Source of the DNA: Aphrophora alni
Taxonomy: Eukaryota; Arthropoda; Insecta; Hemiptera; Aphrophoridae
Direction: 5' to 3'
DNA: 64,000 nt
NCBI GenBank assembly: GCA_963513935.1
Contig: OY740770.1
Span: 92,536,511-92,600,510, forward strand
Part shown: positions 25,500 to 36,503 of the stretch, piece by piece
Layout: each line of letters opens with the position of its first letter
How positions within the stretch are numbered: position 1 is the first letter of the stretch
Notes under the pieces: model-generated
The model's database searches: none
What the model was told of the DNA's origin: nothing
Seen by the model: only the letters and a program-made list of their open reading frames with translations
Position numbers and translations under genes: made by a program

Positions 25500-27373
25500 A
25501 GGCATTGATTAAGTGATTATATTTAATAATTGACAAAGGACTATCCTGCAAAAAACATTTGTTTTAAATTTAAAATGTCTGAATTGTTGAAATGGCTGCC
25601 GGTAGATCAGAATACTGCAGACCGTAAGAGAATTTTTTAATAAAAAAGGAAGGTTAATAAATAATAGTAGCTAAGGTAATGAGATTATAAGGTAAATGAT
25701 AATATAGGTTTGACATTACTAAATGAATGTAATTTGGGCGGGGTCAAATAATAACTAAGTGATGAAACATAATATTAAATAATAATTAAGAGATTTTGAA
25801 TTTATAAGTAATAAGAGATGAAAAGAGTTAATGTTAAAAAAGTTAATTGATAACTAAGAGGTTTATGATGTAATTCAATACAGACTGAAGGAAAAAAGTA
25901 AATAGAGATTAAATTTGTCTTAGCAATTGGTATTGCACTTGGAAAGGAAATACAAGTCAGCAAGAGACTTCTGGCTGAAATGGGTCAGGAGATAAGATTG
26001 ATTGGTATAGCTCAACAAGATGAGTTGATGGAAGTTTTTTATTGATATTTATAGATAAGAGTTGATGAGGGTTTGTTGATGACCATGAATAAACTTTAGC
26101 TTGTGACACTTAGAAAATGTTGGTTTGATTAAATATTTAAAATCGCGGGTAATGTAGTGGGGATGGCTTGAGTCAAATGCGTATTTGATGATTTTCAGCA
26201 TTAAACAGAATCAATTTATAAATAAAATAGATTTCCAAATATAAATAAATAATAATGTATAAATTTAAGATAATTTTTCAATAAAATGTTTATTAATTGT
26301 GTGTTATGTGAAATGATATGATCGAACACTGTTTAGGAAGTGAATTAGACATTTGAATCCAACGGTGGTTAAGATTCTGCATACACAGTTTAACCGGAAT
26401 GAACAGGTTTTGGATTGCACCATGTGCATAGTCAGTCTGAGAATTGAGTTCGAAGCTGAGAGACCTGTTAAGTATAGCTCTCCGAATTTTCTATTCAAAT
26501 TAATAAATGAGTTTAAAACTATTATTTTTGTTAAAGACATAGTGTACGAACATTCTTATAAGTACTAGTGACAATACTTTATGTTTTTTAAAATCGTATT
26601 TGCTGAAAAATAAGAAAAAAACTAGATTGTGCAACTTTGAACATGTGCTTTGTGAAGACGGACAATACACTATTGTGTTTTACATGTTGTATGGACTATG
26701 TGTTTAAGAATCGCAACACGAACGTTAATAGAATCACAGGTGTGGTCAACATAAATTCAACGCTCAAAATGCAGGATTAGGAACAGTGAACGTTATGAAC
26801 AATACATTTCTGCAGCTTGGTAAAACCGTGTTACATAACACGTTATATTCAAATCTGTAATTTTTATGTAATATGTTCTATGTTTCTTTTTATTTTTATA
26901 TATGTAAATTCAATCAATTTTAATTGAATAAGTTTATTAGTCCCAATACCAATCAGGTAGTGGACATAATTAATTTTCTTTTTATATATTTTTGTACTCA
27001 GACAAATGAGTAAATAATAATTTTAATATTTTAACTTCATGAGAGTAATTTTATACTTACAAGTTTTCTTAAATAAATTCAATTCTTAATAATGAAAATA
27101 GACCTTGTTTCAAAGTCATTAAAACTTAAATTCAAATAGGATGTTAGTTATAATTGATGTTCATGATATGTTTCTTATGGTAAATGTTCATGTATAGATG
27201 TTTTGTTTGTCTAATAAATATTTATGTTAAAATTTCAGTTTCGGTGTTTTTCATTCAACCAGGTCACTGAAAGTACACTTTTGACAGAGCTCAGACCCGA
27301 GATAAGATTATTAATTAAAATTCATAAAGTAAAAATAATTAAGTTTTCAAAATTGACGATACGTCTGGCGCCC
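25500..27373 (+). mobile_element. LTR-like unit 1, ending at a TCTGGCGCCC junction
   Basis: The right end (27110-27373) matches the ends at about 29000-29229 (+) and 63060-63300 (-). Shared marks are ATAGGATGT, an AATAAA signal (near 27212), AAATTTCAG, a (T)CACTG..AGTACAC phrase and a final TGGCGCCC at 27366-27373. An LTR followed by a tRNA-complementary primer-binding site would look like this. The left part shows weaker similarity to 27490-29000, so the left boundary is only approximate. No coding domain was recognised. Confidence 0.5.
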
Positions 27374-27489
27374 TTAAATGCTGATCAAACTTTTAAATCT
27401 AATAGTAATCGTAAACTCATTTTTATTTTCTTTAAGTAACTGTAATATATGAAATCTTCTAGGTCACGTATATATTTTAAAATTATTAC

Positions 27490-29229
27490 AAGCTATAAGT
27501 GCGTTTGTTGATTATAGATAAGTGATTGATTATGATATACCAATAAGTAGTTTTAATAAAGAAAATAGATTACGTAATAAGATGGTTGTTAGAATAAGAG
27601 AGAATATTTCTTATTTTTGAATTTTGATTTCTTAAAAGGATAGATATTCTTAGCTACTGAAGCTCTTTAGTTTGGAAATCTATAAAATCGGTGTTGAAAT
27701 TTTTTTAGTTTAAAAATTTTTATTAGAATAAAAATTTGTGCTCCAATATGTTATATTGTAACACAAATTTGGCGGGGTTTTGTAATACCTAAAAAGGGTT
27801 AATTTAATTTGAATAAAGTAATCGGGAATCATTTAGAATCAATTTGGGAGGGGATAAATAAGTCGAAAACATGACTTGTATTACGTTTCAAAATAAAAAG
27901 TTAATTAAATTAACATAGATTTCCAAACTTAGATAAGTAATAATATATAGAATTTTAGATATAATTAATAATGAGAAATTAAATAGTGTTTTGTGAATAA
28001 GACATTTGGACAGTCAGAATGTGCGAGATATTTTATCAAAGACGTTGCAAGATTGAATGGGAATCCTTGGAACAACGAGTGTGGACCCTGTACCGGAAGA
28101 CAGGATATATCGAGTTTCATTATGCGGTTTTCAGTCTTTGTCGAGAGGATGAAGACAACAGTCTTAGTTTGAATCTTGAGGTGGTGTGATGTAAAAGTCA
28201 GTCTTTGTTAGCAGTCTGATGAAGAAGCTTGGAGAGTGAGGGTGTTTTCAAATGAGTCTTGTGGAGAGAGTTGGCAGAGTGAGATGTACTAATTTTTGTA
28301 TACAGAACTGTTAAAAATGTAAAGTATATAATTGTCAGTCTTGTTAAGAGTCTCAGTTAGTAAATTGGAGAGGCGAGTTGTATTTCAAGTGTTGAAGAGT
28401 CTGAGTAAGGAGCCGGTATGAATCGCGTGTTAAAACAAAGACAATTAACAATCGTATTTCACATAATAGACAATTACACGTGTGAATCTAAAAATGATAA
28501 AATGGTGAACAATTTCGGAGTGTTTAATGAACTAAAAAATTAATAAACATTCTAAACATAAACTTTAAACGAAATTAGTGAACGCTCACGAAATACGGTT
28601 GAGATGATTCCTACAGGTGAATTAGCACGTGTAAAGAATGGCAGATTTCTCATCAAAGTAGACGATGCATGGGCCATAAGTGAACATAAACTCGCTAAAG
28701 GACTGGTAAAAAATGTGTTAACATACAGAGTGTAATATGTTTAATGTACAAAATTGAATATGTTTGATGCTTTAGTTTTTATAATTTTAATATTTCTAAG
28801 TAATTATATTTTTTCATATAAATGAACAATAAATGTCTACTGACATATTTCTCTTTTTTTAAATAAAGTAAAATCAATATTATAAAACAGATATTTTCAA
28901 TCTGTTTAGTTTTATAAATAATTTTCTAGTTGCAACTTAAAGAGTAAATTCAAGATTTTAAAATTTAAACCTTCTTAAAAGGAAACAATAGCCTAATATT
29001 TGAGATTAGGATGTGTAATATAAGTGATCTATATGATTTGTTTTTAATAATGATGTCAATGTACTGATATTTTACTGTTTAATAAATACATGTTAAGTTT
29101 CAGGATAAATAAGAGTTCTTCATTTCACCAGATAATTCACTGTGGAGTACACTTAAAAAAGAACTTACACCCTGAGATTTAAATAATTAACTTCACTTTT
29201 TCTAAATTGATGTCTAACATCTGGCGCCC
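27490..29229 (+). mobile_element. LTR-like unit 2, ending at a TCTGGCGCCC junction
   Basis: Shares with unit 1 the stretch around ATAGATTTCCAAA (26230 and 27920) and GACATTTG (26350 and 28005). The right-end block runs AATAAATACATGTTAAGTTTCAG, TTCACTGTGGAGTACAC and TGGCGCCC (29222-29229). It looks like a diverged tandem copy of unit 1, as expected of two related LTRs or a two-LTR element with almost no interior. Boundaries are approximate. Confidence 0.5.
28604..28735 (+). CDS. Unrecognised short open frame in LTR-like unit 2
   Basis: Forty-three codons beginning MIPTGELARVKNGRFLIKVD and continuing DAWAISEHKLAKGLVKNV. The frame is also open upstream for about 20 codons (NEISERSRNTVE). Composition looks more protein-like than the surrounding AT-rich frames. 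I recognise no family. It could be the last piece of an old retroelement polyprotein or chance. Confidence 0.25.
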   Translation: MIPTGELARVKNGRFLIKVDDAWAISEHKLAKGLVKNVLTYRV

Positions 29230-29463
29230 TAATTGTCGAGCATTATTAAATTAAATAAATAAATAACTTCATGCTTTCTCTTTGTCAAAAATAAAATCAA
29301 TTTACAAAACCATTTTCATTTTATTATTACAATATAAATCATAAATATTTATCACAAATCAATTTATTTAAGTTAACAGCAAAAATACTTTGAAACAATC
29401 AAGTTATGATGCTTAGCCAAAATATGTTTTAAAATTCTTTGAAGATGTTTTCTTTTGTTCTAG

Positions 29464-29593
29464 ACTGATGAGGAAAAGGCAAATCACTTACCAGTTGTAA
29501 TGCCTATGTTTGATCGCATATCATGTTCAATTCCAAAATCACAAATGGGATTTGTCGATTTTATTATTAATGACATGTTTGAAGCTTGGGATG
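29464..29593 (+). CDS. PDE8: PDE8-type cAMP phosphodiesterase, internal exon
   Basis: Reads [40 protein letters not shown] and AWD, then one base of the next codon. The glutamine in [13 protein letters not shown] is the invariant purine-binding glutamine of the PDE substrate pocket, and TDEEK at the exon start fits PDE8. The acceptor is GTTCTAG before 29464 (phase 0) and the donor G|GTAAGT after 29593 (phase 1), which joins exactly to CT at 33135. Confidence 0.95.
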
Positions 29594-30492
29594 GTAAGTT
29601 TATTTTATATCTTCGACTTTTCAAAAACTAAGAACATTTCTTACCCCTCCCCTAGACAATTCTTACAATAATACTTGCTGAAACTACCGAGTGTTGTTCT
29701 GGCTTCTTATTGTGATATAATCAAAATTTTACTAAATCGGTAAAAGACTTGAACACTTTGTACCAAGTTTTTGAATTGTATGGTTGTACTATGTTTTTGC
29801 CAGTCTATTGGTCTTTAATGTAATTTTATTCAACTTGAAGGGAAGACCCATGGAAGATGCCATAATTTCTTAGGAAGCCTAAGTTGAATAGGATATCATT
29901 TTAAAACCCATTATTTCTGAGTAAGGAGCCACAAGTTTCATCTCAAAAGGACAACCCTATCAAAAATGACGACTGGTCAAAGTTTCAAAACATTGGTATT
30001 TAAGTAGTCAGAATCTTTTTATGTTTAAGCGCTATACAAGTCAGTTATAAAGTTGTGTTTGAATAACAACCTGGAAAATCGTCATAAAAACTGTCAAACT
30101 TTCTTATTGCTCAAATTATGTTGTCACTGAAATACCAAAAATATACTGAAGGTTATAGATTTTATTAGCTAGCAAAAATATGTTACAACTTGGGAACTAC
30201 TCGACCGATTTTAAAGCTTTTCAGTTACATATAAATTACAAGCTTTTGAACCATATAACAACTCTGTCTCTAACAAAAAAAAATGATGCCCCTGAAATTT
30301 GTTTACTTGTGCAAACAAATATTATTATAACTTGAAAGATACTAAATCAATTTGAATCAAACAACTACATAACCTGACCTGCTATTTTATCTACATAGAA
30401 AATAAAATTGCATTAAAATTGGATCAGTAGCTCTCAACTCATAAATTTACAGGCAGAGAGCTATTGCATTTTAATATACAGATTTTATATAT

Positions 30493-30495
30493 ACA

Positions 30496-30564
<69 letters not shown>
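30493..30564. repeat. (CA)n microsatellite
   Basis: About 35 CA units, with one variant near the left end. Confidence 0.97.
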
Positions 30565-30566
<2 letters not shown>

Positions 30567-30896
30567 AGTGAGACAAAAATATGAAATCGCTTAATTATAA
30601 GAAAAAACCATTATGATTTATAACATTTTAATTTGAGAAATTGTATCCACTCCCTCAAGTCATAGTATTATAAGGTAACTGTTTTCGTCTAAAGAATTTA
30701 AATATCTCTTATTGTTTCCAAATGGAAATTGCATATATTACTGATGTATATGAGAATATATTTTCTCAGCTTTTACCTAATGTATGCATTTGTCCTTTTT
30801 TGAGTAAATTTGTATCTCAAACACAAGCAGAGCAATAATTATATTGTGAACTTAAGAAATATGTTAAATGTTACAACTCAGTTACTGTTAAAGATT

Positions 30897-31068
30897 AAAA
30901 TTTAAATTGTACATGGTTAGATGCATTAGGAGTAATAATCTGAATATTTAAAAATAAGATATTGTTTAGATTTTATAAAGTTAAAATTTAAATTGTACAT
31001 GGTTAGATGCATTATGAGTAATAATCTGAATATTTAAACATAAGATATTGTTTAGATTTTATAAAGTT
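30897..31068. repeat. 86-bp tandem duplication, two copies
   Basis: AAAATTTAAATTGTACATGG starts at 30897 and again at 30983. The copies differ at only a few bases (GGAG/TGAG and AAAAA/AAACA), indicating a fairly recent local duplication. Confidence 0.95.
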
Positions 31069-31124
31069 AAAACTTAATAAACTATGTTTTGTTGTTTTCT
31101 GAGACACTCTATATTCTGAATAAG

Positions 31125-31275
31125 AGGCCTTTTTTCAGGGGGATGTCGTTTTTGGAAAATTTTCAAATGTAAAGTTAGGCCGAGTGATACCTCATTTTAA
31201 AGATCTCTGTTCAATGATCATTTTGGAAAAAAAGTTTTAACTTATCTTACTGTGTATGAACATGGTGTTCTAAAA
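31125..31275. repeat. Left arm of a long-range inverted pair
   Basis: Contains AAAGATCTCTGTTCAATGAT followed by CATTTTGGAAAAAAAG and AACTTATCTTACTG. The same string occurs inverted at 32580-32740. The pair spans about 1.6 kb and could be subterminal sequence of a non-autonomous DNA element, but the outer ends were not resolved. Confidence 0.65.
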
Positions 31276-31769
31276 GATCAAATAGATCAAAGAAACAAAT
31301 TCAGTTTCAATAAAGTTCCTATGAGAACAGTGTGTAGTATAGTTTTGTATTATAATGTCTCTCAAAACTAAAACATTCTTTAAACCGTACATAGTTTAAT
31401 CTCTTTTTTTTAATTTACATTTTCCTGTTTGCCTATTTGTTTATTCAGTACAGTAGTACGAAATGATTAATAAACAAAGAATATTATTTAATTTACAAAT
31501 TTGTGTATTATTGTCTCTGATAACATTGAAAAACTTTGATAATACAGTAGATAGTCATGGAACAATGCCAATTTTTAATTTATTTCACTTTTATTGGCTG
31601 TATATGCATTAAAGTAATGTGCTTTATTATACGGTAGATTAAATAATATATAATTTAAGTTCACTATTTATATTTTCTGAACATGTTCAATATCGTAACA
31701 AGACGCTATTCTGGTAATTTACCATATGTTATCAGCCGGCCTACATAACTGCATTTCTCCCGATAGTGG

Positions 31770-31846
31770 ACACTTCTCAATAACAGACATTTTATTTGGT
31801 CCGAGCAGTGTCCGTTATTTTGAAGTTTCACTATAGTAGGTTATTG
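31770..31846. mobile_element. Possible terminus of a Tigger/pogo-like MITE
   Basis: The phrases GATAGTGGACACTTCTCAAT, TTGGTCCGAGCAGTGTCCGT and GTTTCACTATAG resemble one end of TA-inserting MITEs in which repeated GGACAC/GTGTCC blocks flank the terminus. The opposite end was not found, so this is tentative. Confidence 0.35.
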
Positions 31847-32579
31847 TTGGAGTCCAAGTGATTGACATACAGTTTTAGTTTTTAGAATTAAGTTTTAACT
31901 GCAATTGTCTTTTAAAGGGAACAAGGCTTTCATAGCACAAAACACCTTTTGTTTTCATTATTTTTATCAAAAAAATTATAATAAATTTAAAAAAATTATT
32001 TTATAAAAATGTATAATTTCACAATTAAGGTGAATATGTTTCAATAGTATCAACATTTTACTTATACGACTAAAATAAGGTACATGTTAAATTAACAGAA
32101 GAAACAATACTTTTATAGTTACAAGAAACTTTTGTTGAAAATCAAATATTATTTTGGCTGTGGTTATTGTTTGTAATTTTCAAAAGGCTTTGCTTAACTG
32201 GTTACCAAAGTTACAGTTTTTAGTTGTGATTTTCATAGGGTTAAGTAGTAGTAAGGTCAATAAAAGAGGTACAGCCTAAAAAACCGTGTTACACAGGTCA
32301 TTGTGAAACAGTTAGAGATAAAAGCAAACATTTAAATACATAAATATGTTTGTTTTGAAAGACTTTTTCAATTATGTGCTTCACGACTAACATTACTATT
32401 TGGAGTTTTGGAGTTTTTGTCTGTTTTTTTATTTCCAAAATTGTATGTATTATAAAAATTTGTAAATTCTTGAGTAAGGGGCAACCTAAGCACATTTTTT
32501 TGGAAATAATATCTTCACAAGGCTATGTTATGTGGTAACAATAAAACTAACTATAAAACATTACTTTTTTGACATTTTG

Positions 32580-32740
32580 GAACACCCTGTTCATATGCAG
32601 TAAGATAAGTTAACCCTTTTTTTTCCAAAATGATCAGTGAACAGAGATCTTTAAAATGGGGTATCACTCGACCTACCTTTACAAAATTTTCCAAAAACTA
32701 CCCCCACCTCCAAAAAAGCACTTTTGGGGCATTCTTGAGA
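32580..32740. repeat. Right arm of a long-range inverted pair
   Basis: Inverted match to 31125-31275 (CAGTAAGATAAGTTAACCC, CCAAAATGATCAGTGAACAG, AGATCTTTAAAATGGGGTAT). An open frame across it (from 32630) is a translation of the repeat with no recognised domain. Confidence 0.65.
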
Positions 32741-33134
32741 TTTGAAAACATTTTTACTGAATTCTCTAGGGTCAAAATAGGGGGGGGGTTTAAGTTAAAA
32801 CGAAGGCTCATTTGGTTCAGTCGCTATACATTGCACAGGTGATCTGATTCATCCTGTATACAGTAATAACTTTGTACTAATATAACATATTAATATACTA
32901 ATATATTAATGTTAATGTTACTTTTACTTAACTCTATAATTCAATAACTTTGGATTTATATTATAAACTAAAGATCACCCTTACAAACTTTACAAAATAA
33001 TTTGTCAAAAAATATGTATCTCAACATACTACTTGGCCTAAATCATTATTATTTTATTTAGATTATGCAATATTACTCTGATTATGAATGCTGTGTTAGG
33101 CATATAAACTAAAATTACTGATCAACTTTTGCAG

Positions 33135-33310
33135 CTTTCATTGACATGCCAGAAATGTTGTACCACTTGAGAAGTAATTATCAGTACTGGAAAGATTTAG
33201 AAGAGAAAGGAGTGACCAGTTTAGGTGACATTTCTTTGAAGCAGCCGAGCAACTTGAGTCCTAACCCCAACCTCCCAAATATCCCTGAAAAACATTCTAA
33301 TGCCTATTAA
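33135..33310 (+). CDS. PDE8: PDE8-type cAMP phosphodiesterase, last exon with stop
   Basis: Completes the codon from 29593 and reads AFIDMPEMLYHLRSNYQYWK then DLEEKGVTSLGDISLKQPSN and a Pro/Asn-rich tail ending NAY, stop at 33308-33310. AFIDMPEMLYHLRSNYQYWK matches the last conserved helix of PDE8 catalytic domains (a WDAF.D.P.L..HL..N..YWK pattern across the junction). The short divergent tail is normal. Acceptor TTTTGCAG precedes 33135. Confidence 0.94.
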
Positions 33311-33418
33311 CCAGGCACCCTCACTAACAAATTTTTTTAATCAAATAATGTACTTATATATACTATTGCTATTTTTGTCATGTCGTAAAAAGATTTTAAT
33401 ATATTATGTTCGTATATT

Positions 33419-33424
33419 AATAAA
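33419..33424 (+). terminator. AATAAA polyadenylation signal of PDE8
   Basis: Canonical hexamer 108 bases after the PDE8 stop, followed within 30 bases by a TTGTTGTATTT-type T/GT-rich stretch. Confidence 0.65.
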
Positions 33425-33575
33425 TATAATGTGTACAAACTTATAATTGTTGTATTTATTTTCTTAAGTAATAGTTTACACTTTAAAAAACTACTTGATG
33501 TAACAACAAGCAAATTTATTAAAACTATTTATAGAAAATTTACATTAATTATATTTATATCTGGTATTATATAGG

Positions 33576-33657
33576 CTACCTCCTCTCTAAATGAAGAATG
33601 ACCACATCCTCTGTGTACCCAAGTTCCCTCTTCCAAAGGTATTTTCTTTTATCTATT
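33576..33657 (-). CDS. Candidate terminal exon of an unidentified gene convergent with PDE8
   Basis: On the minus strand a CATTCCAG-type acceptor (ending at 33658) is followed by 82 bases ending in TAG at 33576-33578. The frame reads IDKRKYLWKRELGYTEDVVI then LHLERR. The GC content is higher than the flanks. On the same strand an AATAAA (plus-strand TTTATT near 33512) lies about 60 bases beyond the stop, so PDE8 and this gene would end tail-to-tail roughly 100 bp apart. I do not recognise the protein and found no upstream exon. It could be chance or a pseudogene. Confidence 0.4.
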
Positions 33658-34019
33658 CTGGAATGAAAAATGTCTAGTTAAATGTTAAAATTTGTAATAT
33701 ACCGGCATATTTTAGTACTTGAACTTATTGATAAAGTATTCACTGAATACTGGTACCGATCGAATATGTGGATTACATAATGAAAATATATAAAACACTA
33801 TGATCAAATCATAAATGAACTAAATTTTACCTTGCAAAACATTCATAGTTTCTTCATACTTAAATAGATTTCAAATCCTTTCAATAGTTTAAAATAGTGA
33901 AACAATAGCCCATATAGTTGAAATGAAATATGAACTATATCCATGAAAGGTTGTCACCGATATAAAGAGCCAATATTTCTTAGGAGCTATAACTGAAATC
34001 ACCGATCTAAATAAGTAAC

Positions 34020-34696
34020 GAGATCAACCATCTCTAGGTTGCAACAAAATTTCAAGAAGTTAGGGAGAGTTGAAGAGTTACTGATTGTGAGTGTTAATAT
34101 TGTACCAGCTACTGGGAAGAAGAGTCGAAGAATAAATAAAGTTATCATGTTGAACACAATTATAGGAAATATTAACTATAATATGCAATGCTTAGTGGTA
34201 TCTGAATTGTTTAGAAAGATAATAATAGGAACAGATAGTATAAGTGAATTATGAATGGATATAAACTTTGATACAGGGAATAAATAAAGAATAACTATGA
34301 TAATAAAGAAGATTTAATAATGAAAAAAAATATATGGGGTTAGATGCGAGGTGATAAACAAGGTGGAGGATGATGTAGTAGAAGTGTACCAAACTAAGTT
34401 AAGGGAAGGGGGATAATATGAGCAGTTACAAACGAAATACCAACACAGGTGAGGAATTATGGGACAGGGAAATCCTAAATGTAGTAAATAACCTTGATTT
34501 ATTAGATGAAATTAAAATTTAAATTGACTATCCAAATTTAAATTTCATCAAGAAACTAAACTATTTAATCATTGTACTTTTGAAATTCACTTGAATTTAG
34601 AAAGAGAAATGCAAATAACTAAATTGAACTAAGGACAATGTAAAAAATGAACTTTTATAAATAATATTAAATAGGTAAGTTAATTAAATAAGCTAA

Positions 34697-34745
<49 letters not shown>

Positions 34746-36012
34746 AGAGAGAGAGAGAGAGAGAGAGAAATTTTATAATATGTAGAAATAAATTAAGTAT
34801 TGTTTGAAATAAAAAATGTGTATATAGAACATTATTTGTTGATAAAGATAGAATATCATACCCTTAAGTTAGAATCCATGTGATATAAAGGATAGTATAC
34901 CTAAATATGAGAGTTCAGAGATAGCTGTACTAACAAAAATTGTCGACTAGGAGTTTATGAAAAAATTAAAGACAAATGGCAGAAAAAGTGTAAGGAGACA
35001 AATATAATCTTTGAAAATATTCAGAGATATGGGGATGTATATAAATTGCAGGGGGGACTATTAAAAAAGGAAGTATAACCAAAATTTTAAAATAGCAATA
35101 CCAAACAATTTATTAAAAGATTTAATATTGGCTTGTCATGAGTATTACATGCATTGTGGTGTAGGAAAATGCATTAAGATCTTACAGGAAAATTTTACAT
35201 TTAAGAAATTCAATAAGAAAATTAAAGGAGTAATTAGGGTATGTAATTTGTGCCAAAGGTGTAAAATCACAAATCAGACAAATGTTGCAGAAATGAAAAG
35301 TATAACTACAAAAGGACCAAGGAACCAACATGCAATAGATTTTTATGAACCATGAGGAAAAGGGGGGAAGAATATTTGTTTGTAATAATGTATACTCTTA
35401 CTAAATTTGTACAAACCTATCCAATTAAGAAAGCAACAACAGCAAGTGCTATAAAAACTTTAAATGACTACTTAATAAGATTTGGCTCAGAAAATAAGAT
35501 AAAGTCAGACCATGGGTAACAGTTCATCAATGAAGGATGGATCCAATGTTGGAAGAAAGGAACATAAGACCTATATTTTCTCCTGTCAGAAGGTCTAACA
35601 GCAATATGGTAGAAAGGGATCACACAAAAATGGGGAGGTGACTCCGGACCTACTGTAATAGAAGTCATAGGGAATGGATTAAAACCTTTAGTTGTTGAAT
35701 GTTTGAATGAAATTTCCTATGATACTGCTGGATTTACACCAAACGAGTTGCAATTAAACAAGAAAACAGCAAAGTTTTGGCAAAGGGAATTGAATTTAAA
35801 AGAAGTAGAAACATATAGCGTGGATTTAGAAGTGAAGGTGGAGTTGACAAAGCAGAGAATGAAAAAGAAGGTGATGGCAAGAAATAGGAAATACAATGAA
35901 AAGCATAAAATAGTATATTTTGAGAAGGGTAAGAAAGTGTTTGTGGCCCAGCCAAGGAGCCCGCCAAATAAAAACTATAATAAGTATAAAATTAGATGTA
36001 ATGGGAAATAAT
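34020..36012 (+). mobile_element. Gypsy-type retrotransposon pol relic (protease-like and integrase parts)
   Basis: At 34039-34254 the frame gives QCLVVSELFRKIIIGTDSIS, resembling the IIGTD end of Gypsy protease. The RT/RNase H part between about 34260 and 35120 is unrecognisable or deleted and holds AT/GA microsatellites. From 35128 the integrase zinc domain appears (HEYYMHCGVGKC with CNLCQRC, an HHCC pattern). It is followed by core fragments (NIFVIMYTLTKFVQTYP, ENKIKSDHG) broken by stops, and an open C-terminal stretch (35703-36011: YDTAGFTPNELQLNKKTAKF, then KKVMARNRKYNEKHK). An LTR follows directly at 36049. Confidence 0.82.
34700..34769. repeat. (TA)n followed by (GA)n
   Basis: A TA run of about 43 bases adjoining a GA run of about 26 bases inside the degraded Gypsy copy. 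Confidence 0.97.
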
Positions 36013-36048
36013 TCTAAATAATAAAATATCAATTGGCACTTGCAATTT

Positions 36049-36438
36049 TGTTGAGCAGTGCAAGATTACGTAAAAGAGGGGGAGAAACGAGGAGTGGAGG
36101 GCTTGAACCAGTGAGCCGAGCAAGAGTCTGTTCCGAGAGCCGCGAGAAGGAAGTTGAACGACAGACCGCTACGGGACGAGGTAAGTCCATTTTCGGCCAC
36201 GTGCTGTATAATTAAACGGTATGCTTTTCGGCCACTATTAAGGCATTATCTAGCCGTTATGACTTTTTCGAATTCGGCGCTTAAATAAAAGAGAACATTT
36301 AATTTAACTTGTGTTGTGTGCATTCATTAGCGTCCTAACCCGACTCCTTGGCCCATCCTGATAAGATTCGGCTAAAGTGTATGCGGTCTCCAGCCAGCCG
36401 GAGCTTCCAGCTGGTCAAAAGAAGTGGAGACGGTCACA
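36049..36438 (+). mobile_element. 3' LTR of the Gypsy-type element (about 390 bp)
   Basis: Starts TGTTGAGCAGTGC and ends GGTCACA (TG...CA), matching an inverted copy at 18505-18909. It contains an AATAAA (near 36284) that could serve as its polyadenylation signal. No clear polypurine tract is seen just before the start, so the 5' boundary could be off by some bases. No 5' LTR was found within the window. Confidence 0.72.
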
Positions 36439-36503
36439 TGTTATTGAAAGAAATGGGATATTCACACCAATTCAAGGGTGAAATGGCTAAGCTGTTTACA
36501 ATA

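Larger units (their letters stand above)
17883..29463. other. PDE8 intron of 11.6 kb packed with mobile-element relics
   Basis: Contains the palindrome at 18099-18208, an LTR fragment, two piggyBac relics, a Tigger MITE and two LTR-like copies. From 23440 to about 25500 I see only AT-rich sequence, a possible CTGATGA-type Penelope terminus (minus strand near 24255-24275) and a small GC-richer patch at 24880-25000. The stretch 25500-29230 is treated as LTR-related. Confidence 0.6.
29594..33134. other. PDE8 intron of 3.5 kb
   Basis: Holds a CA microsatellite, an 86-bp tandem duplication, a pair of inverted segments 1.3 kb apart and a possible Tigger-like terminus. No gene seen. Confidence 0.7.
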
